Assembly: GCA_030388825.1 (NCBI GenBank)
Contig: CP128835.1
Location: 2,784,001 to 2,848,000, forward strand
Direction of reading: 5' to 3'
Source of the DNA: Rossellomorea sp. AcN35-11
Lineage (GTDB): Bacteria > Bacillota > Bacilli > Bacillales > Bacillaceae_B
DNA length: 64,000 bases
Below are positions 9,037 through 17,699 of the stretch, one piece after another. The notes below the pieces were generated by a model, which ran no database searches, was not told the DNA's origin, and saw only the letters and a program-made list of their open reading frames with translations. Both the position numbers and the translations under genes were made by a program. Every line of letters begins with the position of its first letter. Within the stretch, counting starts at the first letter, position 1.

Positions 9037-10041
9037 ATGACGATACCACCTAGATTAACGATGGGTGACACCATTGGCATCTGTTCCCCGTCTTCTCCTG
9101 TGGCAGCTCATTGCCCAAAGAGACTGAAGCGGGGAATGGAAGAACTTAAGAGATTGGGCTTCAATGTGAAAGTGGCGCCAAACACATTAAAATTACAAGA
9201 ATATATGGCAGGTACCATCGATGAAAGAGTGGACGATCTTCATGATTTATTTAAGGATAAAGAAGTAAAAGCCATCATCACTACCATAGGAGGAACCTGT
9301 TCTCACCAGCTCCTGGAACATCTTGACTTCGGACTGATTGAACAAAATCCGAAGATCTTTTTAGGATACAGTGATATAACGGCTCTGCATCTAGCTATCT
9401 ATAAGAAGACAGGACTTACCACTTATCTGGGACCGGCTGTTCTTCCCCAATTTGGCGAGTTTGGCGGGTTATTGACGTATACGAGGGACCATTTCTTTCA
9501 AACGTTCGTAAAAGGTGAAAGGGCGAAATATGACTCTTCTCTCGATTATGTAATGGAACATTTATGGTGGGATGAAGAAGATGTTCGATTAAGGGAGAAA
9601 GTAAGCAATGAAGGGCCACGGGTTGTAAAAGCAGGCAAAGCGGAAGGGAAGATTATCGCTGCCAATATGGGAACCATGCTCCTTCTGGCAGGGACCGAAT
9701 ACTTTCCTGAATGGAAGGGATCCATCTTATGTATTGAAGATGATCCGGATGAAACCCCGTCATCCATCGACCGCTACTTAACCCAATTAAGACATATGGG
9801 GGTTTTGGCGGAAATCAATGGGCTAGTCGTTGGAAGGTTTCATGATCATGTGGGTTTTAAAGAAAATCAACTAGCTGAGATCTTATCCCGTGTCACGGAA
9901 GGATACGAAATTCCTGTCGTCACAGACCTTGACTTCGGCCACACGGACCCCATGTTCGTTCTGCCAAACGGAATACAGGCAGAAATAACAGTAAATGAAA
10001 AACAAATCGATTTTCGCCTGAAAGAAAATCCGGTATCTTGA
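9037..10041 (+). CDS. S66-family peptidase (LD-carboxypeptidase / MccF-like)
   Basis: 334 residues. Matches the S66 serine peptidases, which include muramoyltetrapeptide LD-carboxypeptidases and the microcin-C7 immunity protein MccF. The nucleophile Ser is in FLGYSDITALH, the Glu in CIEDDPDETPSSIDR, and the His in DFGHTDPMFVLP, giving the Ser-Glu-His triad. No signal peptide, so cytosolic. The start is ATG 9037 after TGAGGT at 9024-9029; the longer frame from 8905 runs through the terminator and is rejected. Recycling of cell-wall peptides and detoxification of acyl-nucleotide compounds both remain possible. Confidence 0.85.
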   Translation: MTIPPRLTMGDTIGICSPSSPVAAHCPKRLKRGMEELKRLGFNVKVAPNTLKLQEYMAGTIDERVDDLHDLFKDKEVKAIITTIGGTCSHQLLEHLDFGLIEQNPKIFLGYSDITALHLAIYKKTGLTTYLGPAVLPQFGEFGGLLTYTRDHFFQTFVKGERAKYDSSLDYVMEHLWWDEEDVRLREKVSNEGPRVVKAGKAEGKIIAANMGTMLLLAGTEYFPEWKGSILCIEDDPDETPSSIDRYLTQLRHMGVLAEINGLVVGRFHDHVGFKENQLAEILSRVTEGYEIPVVTDLDFGHTDPMFVLPNGIQAEITVNEKQIDFRLKENPVS

Positions 10042-10053
10042 GGGGGAGTTCAC

Positions 10054-10419
10054 TTGATTGAAAGAAAACTGAATACGGTTTTCATCCCGGTCGCAAACCT
10101 GAAAGAGTCTGTAGATTGGTATGGGGAGGTGCTCGGATTTGAAAGGGATCCGGAGCAATATCAACACATCGATAAGCTGCCGGTGTATACTTTCCAGATG
10201 GGTGAAACATCTCTTACTCTTGAAGAAGAGAAGGGATATACGTCATCTGCTTCCAGCGTCCCTCTATGTAATTTTCATACGGGACAAATTGAGGAAGTAA
10301 GAAAAAGCTTTCAAGAAAAAGGAGTAAGAATAGAGTCGGAACTCACTACATTTGTTGATTTTTCTTATTTCAACTTCAGGGATATCAATGGGAATTTACT
10401 GATGATTTGTACAGGGTAG
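10054..10419 (+). CDS. VOC-family (glyoxalase/dioxygenase-like) protein
   Basis: 121 residues with one VOC module pair: FIPVANLKESVDWYGEVLGFE at the N-terminus and NFRDINGNLLMICTG at the C-terminus, the usual beginning and end of vicinal-oxygen-chelate proteins. It begins with TTG seven bases after AGGGGGAG, 12 bases downstream of the S66 peptidase, so probably co-transcribed. Members include glyoxalases, fosfomycin-resistance enzymes and antibiotic-binding proteins; the sequence does not decide among them. A similar 114-residue paralogue lies at 30121-30465. Confidence 0.75.
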   Translation: MIERKLNTVFIPVANLKESVDWYGEVLGFERDPEQYQHIDKLPVYTFQMGETSLTLEEEKGYTSSASSVPLCNFHTGQIEEVRKSFQEKGVRIESELTTFVDFSYFNFRDINGNLLMICTG

Positions 10420-10442
10420 AAGAAGGCTAACAGAAATACATG

Positions 10443-10482
10443 AAACCTCCTGAGGGCTGTTTTCTTCAGGAGGTTTTTTATT
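10443..10482 (+). terminator. Intrinsic terminator, usable in both directions
   Basis: AACCTCCTGA pairs with TCAGGAGGTT across a 12-base loop, followed by a T-run. It separates the VOC gene from the convergent methyltransferase. Confidence 0.85.
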
Positions 10483-10484
10483 CC

Positions 10485-11081
10485 TTATTTTACGCATTTT
10501 ACACAGACCGTTAATGATGGCCTTACTTTCTTATAGGAAAGTGTAATGTCTTTGAAGCCCGCTTCATGAAGGGCGTCCGAAATCCTTTCCCCATATTGTA
10601 TCGCCCTGCTGTCCCTCTCTTCTTCACCTCTTGGTTGAACAGTAATAACCAGGATGCCGCCTGTTTTCAGCATGTCGTATAGATGTGACAGCGATTTTTT
10701 CTGATTATTCCACAATGGATAGTTATTGACGGAGAAGATACGGTCATACTTGGCGTCGTTTATACGGAAATGACTGATATCATGGACGAATAGGCGGGCT
10801 CTCCCTTTTTCGATGAAGGTAGCATTTTTATTCCATGCAGTATCCTTCATCGTTTCAGATATATCCACCCCATCCACAGAAGTTCGAGGGAAACGTCTGC
10901 ATATGTGATGTATACAATATCCTGGTCCATACCCGACTTCAAGGACACGGTCCCCGTCTTGTATAGATAATTGCCTGATGGACCAATTATTTATTTTGCG
11001 GTTATCAACTTCCATTATTTTTCCGACAAACCAGCCGAGTACTCCATTCGGGCGTTTGAACTGCTTTTGGAGGGAAAACAC
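10485..11081 (-). CDS. SAM-dependent class I methyltransferase
   Basis: 198 residues. SAM-binding motif I is VLEVGYGPGYCIHH, with the acidic motif II residue in VDGVDIS; FSVNNYPLW and GGILVITVQPRGE match motifs IV and V/VI of small-molecule methyltransferases. I chose the GTG at 11081, six bases after AGAGGTG; the GTG at 11090 lies within that ribosome site. Substrate unknown. Diverges from the MetRS T-box unit. Confidence 0.78.
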   Translation of the reverse strand: MFSLQKQFKRPNGVLGWFVGKIMEVDNRKINNWSIRQLSIQDGDRVLEVGYGPGYCIHHICRRFPRTSVDGVDISETMKDTAWNKNATFIEKGRARLFVHDISHFRINDAKYDRIFSVNNYPLWNNQKKSLSHLYDMLKTGGILVITVQPRGEEERDSRAIQYGERISDALHEAGFKDITLSYKKVRPSLTVCVKCVK

Positions 11082-11174
11082 GGGTGTCACCTCTTTTCCA
11101 ATCTTTTGTATTCAAAAAAAATCATGTATATTCCTCTTTCCACCAATTCAATCACGTCAAACGTAAACATTCTG

Positions 11175-11202
11175 TTGCAAAATGTAGAAAAAATGGCATA
11201 AT
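11175..11202 (+). promoter_or_regulatory. Candidate promoter of the MetRS T-box unit
   Basis: TTGCAA at 11175-11180, 16-base spacer, CATAAT at 11197-11202, immediately before the leader. Confidence 0.5.
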
Positions 11203-11212
11203 ATACTTAAAT

Positions 11213-11515
11213 ATTATTGGCGTTGAAGAGAAGAGTACGTAAGGGTGTCCCCTATCAGAGAGCTTCGGGAGCTGAAAAGAAGCAGGGTGACACGTTATGG
11301 AAGATGATCTCTGAGCATTCTATTCGAACCACTTTGGTGTAGGGTAGGACGGGTGTGGGCATCCGTTATCATTGTCACGGTATAAGAGTATGAAATACTC
11401 CGTACTTGCTGAGATAGTCTTGTGTGAGCAAGCTATAAACTAAGGTGGTACCACGAGTTAAACCCCTCGTCCTTAGATGTCGATTGATATCTGAGACGAG
11501 GGGTTTTTTATAATG
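11213..11515 (+). promoter_or_regulatory. T-box leader (probably tRNA-Met) of the MetRS gene
   Basis: Contains an AGTA-type element (GAGAAGAGTACG, near 11229), the T-box sequence TAAGGTGGTACCACGAG (11441-11457) and a terminator. The bulge TGGT pairs with a tRNA end that has discriminator A, as in tRNA-Met, and differs from the TGGC bulges of the two trp leaders in this same window. Two ATG candidates for the specifier lie at 11297 and 11304; I cannot decide between them by eye. Predicts induction of the synthetase when tRNA-Met is uncharged. Confidence 0.88.
11459..11513 (+). terminator. Terminator of the MetRS T-box
   Basis: AACCCCTCGTC pairs with GACGAGGGGTT with an intervening loop and a T-run. 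Confidence 0.85.
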
Positions 11516-11533
11516 TTTGAAGGAGGAAAAGAC

Positions 11534-13168
11534 ATGACGATTTTGATAGGCGGTGCATGGCCATATGCAAATGGCTCATTACATTTGGGGCATATCTCGG
11601 CACTGTTACCGGGGGACATCATTGCAAGGTATTACCGTTTGAAGGGTGAGGATGTCCTTTATGTATCAGGGAGTGATTGCAACGGGACACCAATCGGTAT
11701 TCGGGCAAGATTGGAAGGAACTGGTATAGAGGAAATTGCTGATCGATATCATGAAGAGTTTCTCAGGTGTTTCCATGGTTTAGGCTTTAGTTTTGATGAG
11801 TATACAAGAACGGATGACACCCACCATCATCAGGAAGTTCAAAGCATCTTTACGACTCTATATCAAAGGGGATTGCTTTATGAAAAAGAAGTGGAACAAA
11901 CCTATTGTGAACACGATCGGCGTTTCTTGCCTGATCGGTTTGTGGAAGGCACATGTCCTGTCTGTGGGGAAAGAGCGAGGGGGGATCAATGTGACCATTG
12001 TTCAACCGTGCTGGACCCCACAGAATTAGGAACTAAAAGCTGTACCCTGTGTGGTCATGAGCCTGTACTAAAAACGACCGTTCATTTATATTTTGCACTT
12101 TCAAATTTTCAAGAACCACTACAGAATTATTTGGAGGAAAGCAGCAGCAGATGGAGGGATAATGCTCTTCAGCTTACGGGGCGTTATGTAGATGAGGGTT
12201 TGCATGACCGACCTGTGACCAGGGATTTAGAAAATGGAGTGGCCGTGCCCATCGACGGGTTTAAAGATAAGAAGATATATGTATGGATAGAAGCGGTAAG
12301 TGGATATATAACTGCTTCGAAGAAGTGGGCAGAAAAGCATCAGCGTGACTGGAGGGATTTCTGGCAGGAATCCACCACATCCTATTATGTTCACGGTAAG
12401 GATAATATCCCTTTTCACAGTATTATCTGGCCGGCAATCCTCATGGGCATCGGGGAAAGAAATCCCCCGGACTATATTCTGTCGAATGAGTACTTGACCC
12501 TTGAGAAGAAGAAGATTTCAACGAGCCGAAATTGGGCGGTATGGGTCAATGACCTGCTGGGGAACTATCATCCAGATTCAATTCGTTATTATCTTACAAT
12601 CAATGCACCGGAAAAAAGGGATGCGGATTTTTCCTGGAGAGAATTCATCTATAGTCATAACAGTGAACTTCTAGGAGCTTTGGGGAATCTTGTGCAGCGT
12701 ACGTTAAAATTCTATGAAAAAGAATTTGGTGGGAATCTAACCCTTTCGTATGTATCGAAGGAAGTAGAAAGCAAGACAGCGAATATATTCCAGTCAGCAG
12801 GTCAATACATTGAAGGAGGATATGTCCGAAAGGGATTAGAAGAGATATTTGAATTCATTCGATGGTCTAATAAGCGTTTTGATGAACAGGAACCGTGGAA
12901 TGTTATAAAGGAGAATCGGGAGGGAGGAAAGGTCATACTTGAAGAATTTCTGTACGTCATATGTAATCTCAGGAATCTCATACAGCCCTTTTTACCCTTC
13001 ACTTCTTCAAGATTAACAGAACAGCTTGGCATACTGGGGGATTCCCATTGGAAACCCTTTGAGCTGCCTTTGGATATTACGATTGATGCGAGAGCCCCAT
13101 TGTTCAGCAGGATAGACCCTGATCAAATTGAAATTGAACGAAATCGATTGATTAAAGGGTCTCAATGA
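11534..13168 (+). CDS. metG: Methionyl-tRNA synthetase, compact second-type enzyme
   Basis: 544 residues. Class I synthetase charging tRNA-Met. The HIGH motif is HLGH (residues 17-20) in AWPYANGSLHLGH; two zinc knuckles are present (CPVCGERARGDQCDHC, and CTLCGHEP). The KMSKS loop is replaced by KKKISTSRNWAVW. There is no C-terminal tRNA-binding domain, which the usual bacillary MetS (about 650 aa) carries. This set of features fits the MetRS2-type enzyme found as an extra copy in some Gram-positives and known there to tolerate MetRS inhibitors. The start is ATG 11534 after AAGGAGG; the upstream ATG 11513 overlaps the terminator. Whether the main MetS lies elsewhere cannot be seen. Confidence 0.9.
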   Translation: MTILIGGAWPYANGSLHLGHISALLPGDIIARYYRLKGEDVLYVSGSDCNGTPIGIRARLEGTGIEEIADRYHEEFLRCFHGLGFSFDEYTRTDDTHHHQEVQSIFTTLYQRGLLYEKEVEQTYCEHDRRFLPDRFVEGTCPVCGERARGDQCDHCSTVLDPTELGTKSCTLCGHEPVLKTTVHLYFALSNFQEPLQNYLEESSSRWRDNALQLTGRYVDEGLHDRPVTRDLENGVAVPIDGFKDKKIYVWIEAVSGYITASKKWAEKHQRDWRDFWQESTTSYYVHGKDNIPFHSIIWPAILMGIGERNPPDYILSNEYLTLEKKKISTSRNWAVWVNDLLGNYHPDSIRYYLTINAPEKRDADFSWREFIYSHNSELLGALGNLVQRTLKFYEKEFGGNLTLSYVSKEVESKTANIFQSAGQYIEGGYVRKGLEEIFEFIRWSNKRFDEQEPWNVIKENREGGKVILEEFLYVICNLRNLIQPFLPFTSSRLTEQLGILGDSHWKPFELPLDITIDARAPLFSRIDPDQIEIERNRLIKGSQ

Positions 13169-13187
13169 AATCTAAAAGGAGAATGAC

Positions 13188-13676
13188 ATGAAGATCGTTG
13201 TCACAGCCGATACCCATCTACCTAAAAAAAGCAGAGGACTCCCGGAGGAACTGAGGATCGATCTCTTGAAAAGTGATTTGATCATTCATGCCGGAGATTT
13301 TCAAACGATAGAGATATATCAACAGTTGAAGGATTTCGGTGAACTGATCGCCGTAGCCGGGAACGTAGATCATCCGGATCTTAAGGAACTGCTTCCACAA
13401 AAAATGATCATTGAGAAAAAAGGGCTGAAGATCGGTTTGGTGCATGGAGACGGGGCGGGGAAAACGACAGAGAAAAGAGCATTAGAAACGTTTCAGCACG
13501 ATGATGTAGGTGTGATTATCTTCGGTCATTCCCATATCCCGTTTTCCCGTTATCAGAATGGGATTTTCCTGTTTAATCCCGGATCTCCTACAGATAAGCG
13601 CAAACTCCCTTACTTCTCACATGGAATCCTGACAATTGGGGATTCGTGGAAAATAGAGCATAAATTCTATGTATGA
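13188..13676 (+). CDS. YfcE/MJ0936-type metallophosphoesterase
   Basis: 162 residues of the small calcineurin-like phosphoesterase family. Metal ligands are visible in order: ADTHLP (D-x-H), IIHAGDF (GD), VAGNVDHPD (GNxD), LVHGDGAG (H), FGHSHIPF (GHxH), and the C-terminal FNPGSPTDKR. Hydrolyses phosphodiesters, physiological substrate unknown. It starts 19 bases after MetRS with AAGGAG nearby, so it probably shares the T-box-controlled transcript. Confidence 0.85.
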   Translation: MKIVVTADTHLPKKSRGLPEELRIDLLKSDLIIHAGDFQTIEIYQQLKDFGELIAVAGNVDHPDLKELLPQKMIIEKKGLKIGLVHGDGAGKTTEKRALETFQHDDVGVIIFGHSHIPFSRYQNGIFLFNPGSPTDKRKLPYFSHGILTIGDSWKIEHKFYV

Positions 13677-13687
13677 ACAATGAAAGA

Positions 13688-13718
13688 AATCCGCATCCGT
13701 CAGGCCTGGGTGCGGATT
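13688..13718 (-). terminator. Hairpin between convergent genes
   Basis: AATCCGCATCC pairs with GGGTGCGGATT. The T-rich side (TTTCTTTC) is on the minus strand, so it best serves the GNAT gene to the right. Confidence 0.55.
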
Positions 13719-13724
13719 CACATC

Positions 13725-14549
13725 TTATAAAGGGAATCGGTAGTAATCCTGACTATAAAAGGTTTGGAAACCGCTGGACTCATAAAGTTTCAGTGCGTGA
13801 CTGTTATTTGCTGCTACATCAAGGAAAATGTCATTGGTATACTTGGACTCCTTCAAGACAACTTGAGACAGGGCATTCCTGCCTATGCCTCTTCCTTGAT
13901 AGGATGGAAGAATGGCAAATCCGTAGATGAAGCTTTGGCCGTTTGTTCGCTCTACTCTGATTTTTCCTACTGTTTCATTTCGATGATCGATCATCATATT
14001 GCCTTCACCTGATTCTTCAAGCAGTCTCCTTGTGTAGGATTCAGCGTCAGACCTAACTACTTGAAAGCACTTTTCATCAAGATCAATGATCGTCCCTATA
14101 TCCTTCTCAGAAGCAGTTCGCAACTGAACATCACTACTGGTTGTCATCAGTTGTGATTTTTTCCACTTCATTTCAAATTCCGTGAAATCATAGACAGCTT
14201 CCATTTTCTCTAATAACGCTTTTCCTGAAGTGGAGGTGCCTGGAGAATTAAGCAAAAGCTTTTGAACCGGTCGGGATTTAAGGGACAAGATGGCTTCTTC
14301 GAATAAAGCTGGAAATAAAGATTTTCCACGGAAATCCGGATGAACCATACCACACAATTCATACGTTTCCCCAAACCCATACAGCCCTAAAAATCCAACC
14401 AGTTGATTTTCATGATAATGAAAGAAATCATCAAGGCTGTCTGTTCGGCTATTAAGCATATCCCAATTGAGTTTTAAATTGATTTCATCATGTTTTTCGC
14501 AAATTCCCTGTAAGATCTTAATGTCTTCAAGCTTTTTTGAAGTAAGCAT
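13725..14549 (-). CDS. Two-domain GNAT N-acetyltransferase
   Basis: 274 residues. The C-terminal GNAT domain has FAILPSYQGRGIGRNAL (acetyl-CoA loop) and LDVAANNSHALKLYESSGF. The N-terminal half has a second, degenerate GNAT-like pattern, GMVHPDFRGKSLFPALFEEA, so the protein is a tandem GNAT in which both lobes keep a recognisable loop. Substrate unknown. Convergent with the phosphoesterase gene. Confidence 0.75.
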   Translation of the reverse strand: MLTSKKLEDIKILQGICEKHDEINLKLNWDMLNSRTDSLDDFFHYHENQLVGFLGLYGFGETYELCGMVHPDFRGKSLFPALFEEAILSLKSRPVQKLLLNSPGTSTSGKALLEKMEAVYDFTEFEMKWKKSQLMTTSSDVQLRTASEKDIGTIIDLDEKCFQVVRSDAESYTRRLLEESGEGNMMIDHRNETVGKIRVERTNGQSFIYGFAILPSYQGRGIGRNALSQVVLKESKYTNDIFLDVAANNSHALKLYESSGFQTFYSQDYYRFPL

Positions 14550-14676
14550 AAGTCATCCCCAATTAGTAGAAATGTAGTGTGTTTCCTTATTTGATTTTAT
14601 GGGACTTACATTGATTAGACAATAGAAACTTTCGAAATTTTCCATATCCTTGAATGGATTTCTAGAAAGAATAATT

Positions 14677-14702
14677 GGGGTCATGCACCCATGCATGACC
14701 TC
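14677..14702 (-). terminator. Possible terminator of the 14703-15764 gene
   Basis: GGTCATGC pairs with GCATGACC around a six-base loop just past the stop; the tail on the minus strand is only A/T-rich. Confidence 0.45.
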
Positions 14703-15764
14703 TTAATCCTTTTCCTGTATTCGCTGTATCACCTCATGGAGCTCGTCAGGCTTTAAAAATTCCAATGGGGAAAATCCTTTTTCAAACATGACCGACTCAC
14801 TTTCAATCATCAATACATACCTTCCGTTCACTTTAGCCAAATGAACGCTGTCACCAAAGTCAGATAGAAGGGCTTTCACCGAGACATGGTCAAGCTTCAC
14901 TTTCAGCTCTACTTCAGGTGAATGCTCGACGATTTGGCTTGTCGCTTCAACTACCTGTTCTGTCGTGAATCTTTCCTGAAGTTCCCGTTTTGGGCTGATG
15001 GCCCATTCTTCAACGGCTTCTTCAAATTCAACCCGTTCATCGCTTTCTTCGGCGTATGTTTCAGAAATATGTTCCTTTACCATTCCGTAAACTTGGGATT
15101 TAACGATTTCAGGCATGGACTTTTCATATTCCACCCATTTCAGGAAATCCTCAAAGTATCTGGCGTGTGATGCTTGGTGGATTTTGATTTCGGCTGAATC
15201 CATCATCCCTTCTTCCGGCATATATGGGTATTGAATGGATTTCATGTTTTTTGTCGTGATGGCCATTTCCACGTTATGTATCAATGTCGCTTCGTCGGTA
15301 ATAGTCGCTACCTTCGGTTCGAAGTCACATTTCATGATAAACACAAACGGATCATCAAAAAACTTCGTTAACTTAGCAGTTGCAACCAGGAATGCACCAC
15401 CTCGGATTGCACTTGCTTCCAGATACATCTGAACGATTTGATCACATGCCTCCCGAAAGACTTCTTTGTTCTCAGCATATCGTGTGCGGTGAAATAAATT
15501 AAAGTTCGGATTCGAAGTCAGCTCATGTCCAGGCTCCACTATGAACCGTCCAATCTTGGTCGGGGCAGATTCTGACTTTGAATGACGATCTACTTTTCGT
15601 TTCACGATTTTGGTCAATTCGCCATCAAGGAAGTTTTTGAGGGGACTTTCTTCATACTCTGTCCCGCTTAACGTTTGAAAATGCTTATGCCGTTTATCGG
15701 CTTCTTCGCCTTTTCCTTCAATTTGGATTAAATAGAAGGAAAGGTTCTGAATAGTAAAATCCAT
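14703..15764 (-). CDS. Conserved hypothetical protein, DUF3900-like
   Basis: 353 residues, cytosolic (no signal or membrane segment). The opening MDFTIQNLSFYLIQIEGKG and overall length resemble a Bacillus family catalogued as DUF3900; that assignment is from memory and should be confirmed. Composition is rich in Glu/Lys with a glutamate-dense stretch near residues 240-255. No catalytic motif was recognised. It is monocistronic by spacing, with a hairpin behind it. No function proposed. Confidence 0.6.
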   Translation of the reverse strand: MDFTIQNLSFYLIQIEGKGEEADKRHKHFQTLSGTEYEESPLKNFLDGELTKIVKRKVDRHSKSESAPTKIGRFIVEPGHELTSNPNFNLFHRTRYAENKEVFREACDQIVQMYLEASAIRGGAFLVATAKLTKFFDDPFVFIMKCDFEPKVATITDEATLIHNVEMAITTKNMKSIQYPYMPEEGMMDSAEIKIHQASHARYFEDFLKWVEYEKSMPEIVKSQVYGMVKEHISETYAEESDERVEFEEAVEEWAISPKRELQERFTTEQVVEATSQIVEHSPEVELKVKLDHVSVKALLSDFGDSVHLAKVNGRYVLMIESESVMFEKGFSPLEFLKPDELHEVIQRIQEKD

Positions 15765-15921
15765 GTATCAATCTCCTGACCTTATAATATTCGTATTTTT
15801 AGATGTTCCTCTATATACTCATTGTTCAGTATAGAAAAGCTTAAAAGGTTCGTCAATCGAGTAATGAAAGTCCATTCAAGTGAGATACTAATGGTGTGAA
15901 TACATTTAGGTGGTGTGAGAT

Positions 15922-16903
15922 GTGAGGAATGATTCATTTTTATCTTTAGTAAAGAAAGGGAACAAGTCATCTCTTTTTGCTATGGTGGGAAACGGAATAC
16001 TTGCCATTGCAAAGGGAGCAGCCTATTTCATAAGCGGGAGTGGGGCAATGTTTGCCTCGGCGATGCATTCTTTGGCTGATGCAGTAAATCAGGGTTTTGT
16101 GTTTGTTGGAAGCGTCCTGGCTGAAAAAAAGCCAACTGAGAAGTTTCCAACAGGATTCGGAAGAGTCATTAACCTTTTTTGTATGGTTGCCGTTATTGTC
16201 GTTTCGATTATGGCATATGAAACGATACGGGAAGGGCTCCATTTAGTAAAACATCCGGCAGATGTGAAGGGAATCTGGCTGAATGTGTCTATATTGTTAT
16301 TGAATATCCTGATCGATGGAGTCATTCTCATTAAAGTAATGAAAGAAATCGGACAGGAAGCAAGAGCGGAAAGCACAGGTTTACACATTTTCTCGAATGC
16401 TTTTAAACATGTGAAGCGTGCATCACCACCGACAAGACTGGTGTTTTATGAAGATTTGGTCGCGGTGACAGGAGCTGCCCTGGCATTAATTGCTGTATTG
16501 GTATCCTATTTTTCCACCTTTCAGCTATTGGATGGAATCGTCACTATCGTCATAGGTTTCCTCATGGTGGGGGTGGCTTTCAGGGTAGGATATGACAATA
16601 TGATCGGTCTCATAGGAGTGGCAGCACCTAAAGAAGTGGAGGACCGTATAGCAAGCGTGATATTTGAACATGAAGCCGTAATCGACATCTTTAAGCTGAG
16701 AATCACTCAGGAAGGCCGGTATTATCATGTTGAATCTTACCTTGAACTAAAAAAAGGGATTACCACTTTCAGAAGCGGATGATATTAAGTTTTCCATACA
16801 GGATAAATTGATGAAAGACCCGGATATTGCAGACGTAACGCTTGGAATCCTTGAGGATCATGGGAATCAGGAGTGGAAAGGAAGTATACCAGAACGTCAT
16901 TAG
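15922..16903 (+). pseudogene. Cation diffusion facilitator transporter with one +1 frame break
   Basis: CDF-family metal/H+ antiporter of the inner membrane. The metal-site pattern HSLADAVNQ is in TM2; several membrane segments follow, and the cytoplasmic domain begins VAAPKEVEDRIASVIFEHEAV. The frame breaks at 16748-16757, in CTAAAAAAAGGG. With one A or G fewer it continues as ELKKGLPLSEADDIKFSIQD to a stop at 16901-16903, giving 326 residues, a normal length. As written it ends at 16782 and loses about 40 C-terminal residues. Probably a sequence error at a mononucleotide run. The start is GTG 15922 behind TTAGGTGG. Confidence 0.8.
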
Positions 16904-16905
16904 TG

Positions 16906-16940
16906 AACAACCTGCCGGGATTCCCCGGCAGGTTGTTTTA
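16906..16940 (+). terminator. Intrinsic terminator after the CDF gene
   Basis: AACAACCTGCCGG pairs with CCGGCAGGTTGTT, then TTTTA. It sits right after the restored CDF stop, not the broken one, which supports the longer frame. Confidence 0.85.
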
Positions 16941-17081
16941 TGGCTTGGTGGTGCCAGGGAATGGGTTTTACCAGCAGGTATATCCATCAGTTAAGCAGGA
17001 GAACGTATCACTTGGTCTTGAAACCTGTTCATACTATAATAAAGAAAATCATAGAATAGATTATCTTGGAGGGGGGATAAA

Positions 17082-17699
17082 ATGGACATCAATAACATCC
17101 TGAAGCGTTTCAAAGACAGATCACCCAAGGTGCTTGGGAGTGAATCGTTCACAGAATACGCCATATTACTGCCTTTGATTGAGGTCAATGAAGAAACTCA
17201 TGTTTTGTTCGAGGTCCGTTCCCTGAATATGAGAAGACAGCCCGGGGAAATATGTTTTCCGGGAGGACGTATCGACCGGAAAGATTCTGACGAGAAAAGT
17301 GCCGCCATTCGTGAGACAACTGAAGAACTGGGTATTCATCCAGACGTTATATCCGAAGTGCACCCACTTGATTATATCGTATCTCCGTTTGGGACAATCA
17401 TCTATCCGTTCGCAGGCAAACTAAATGTTCCTATAAAAGACTTAAGACCAAATTCATCCGAGGTGGAAAAAATATTTACGGTTCCATTATCCTTCTTTCA
17501 GGAGAGTGGACCCGATGTGCATTCGATTAAATTTAATATGGAACCTGAAGAAGGCTTTCCTTTCGGGCAAATCCCAGGCGGAGAAAATTATAACTGGCAA
17601 GCGAGGCACATTAAAGAACACTTTTACTACTATGAAGACAAGGTGATTTGGGGGCTTACTGCAAGGGTACTTCATCATTTTGTTGATCTACTCTCGTAA
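17082..17699 (+). CDS. Nudix hydrolase, coenzyme-A pyrophosphatase type
   Basis: 205 residues. The Nudix box is CFPGGRIDRKDSDEKSAAIR continuing ETTEELGI, with the REx2EE core intact. The preceding RRQPGEICFPGG and the length match the YeaB/NudL CoA diphosphatase group, which cleaves CoA and acyl-CoA to phosphopantetheine and 3',5'-ADP. Start ATG 17082 follows GGAGGGGGG at 17068-17076. Likely monocistronic. Confidence 0.8.
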   Translation: MDINNILKRFKDRSPKVLGSESFTEYAILLPLIEVNEETHVLFEVRSLNMRRQPGEICFPGGRIDRKDSDEKSAAIRETTEELGIHPDVISEVHPLDYIVSPFGTIIYPFAGKLNVPIKDLRPNSSEVEKIFTVPLSFFQESGPDVHSIKFNMEPEEGFPFGQIPGGENYNWQARHIKEHFYYYEDKVIWGLTARVLHHFVDLLS

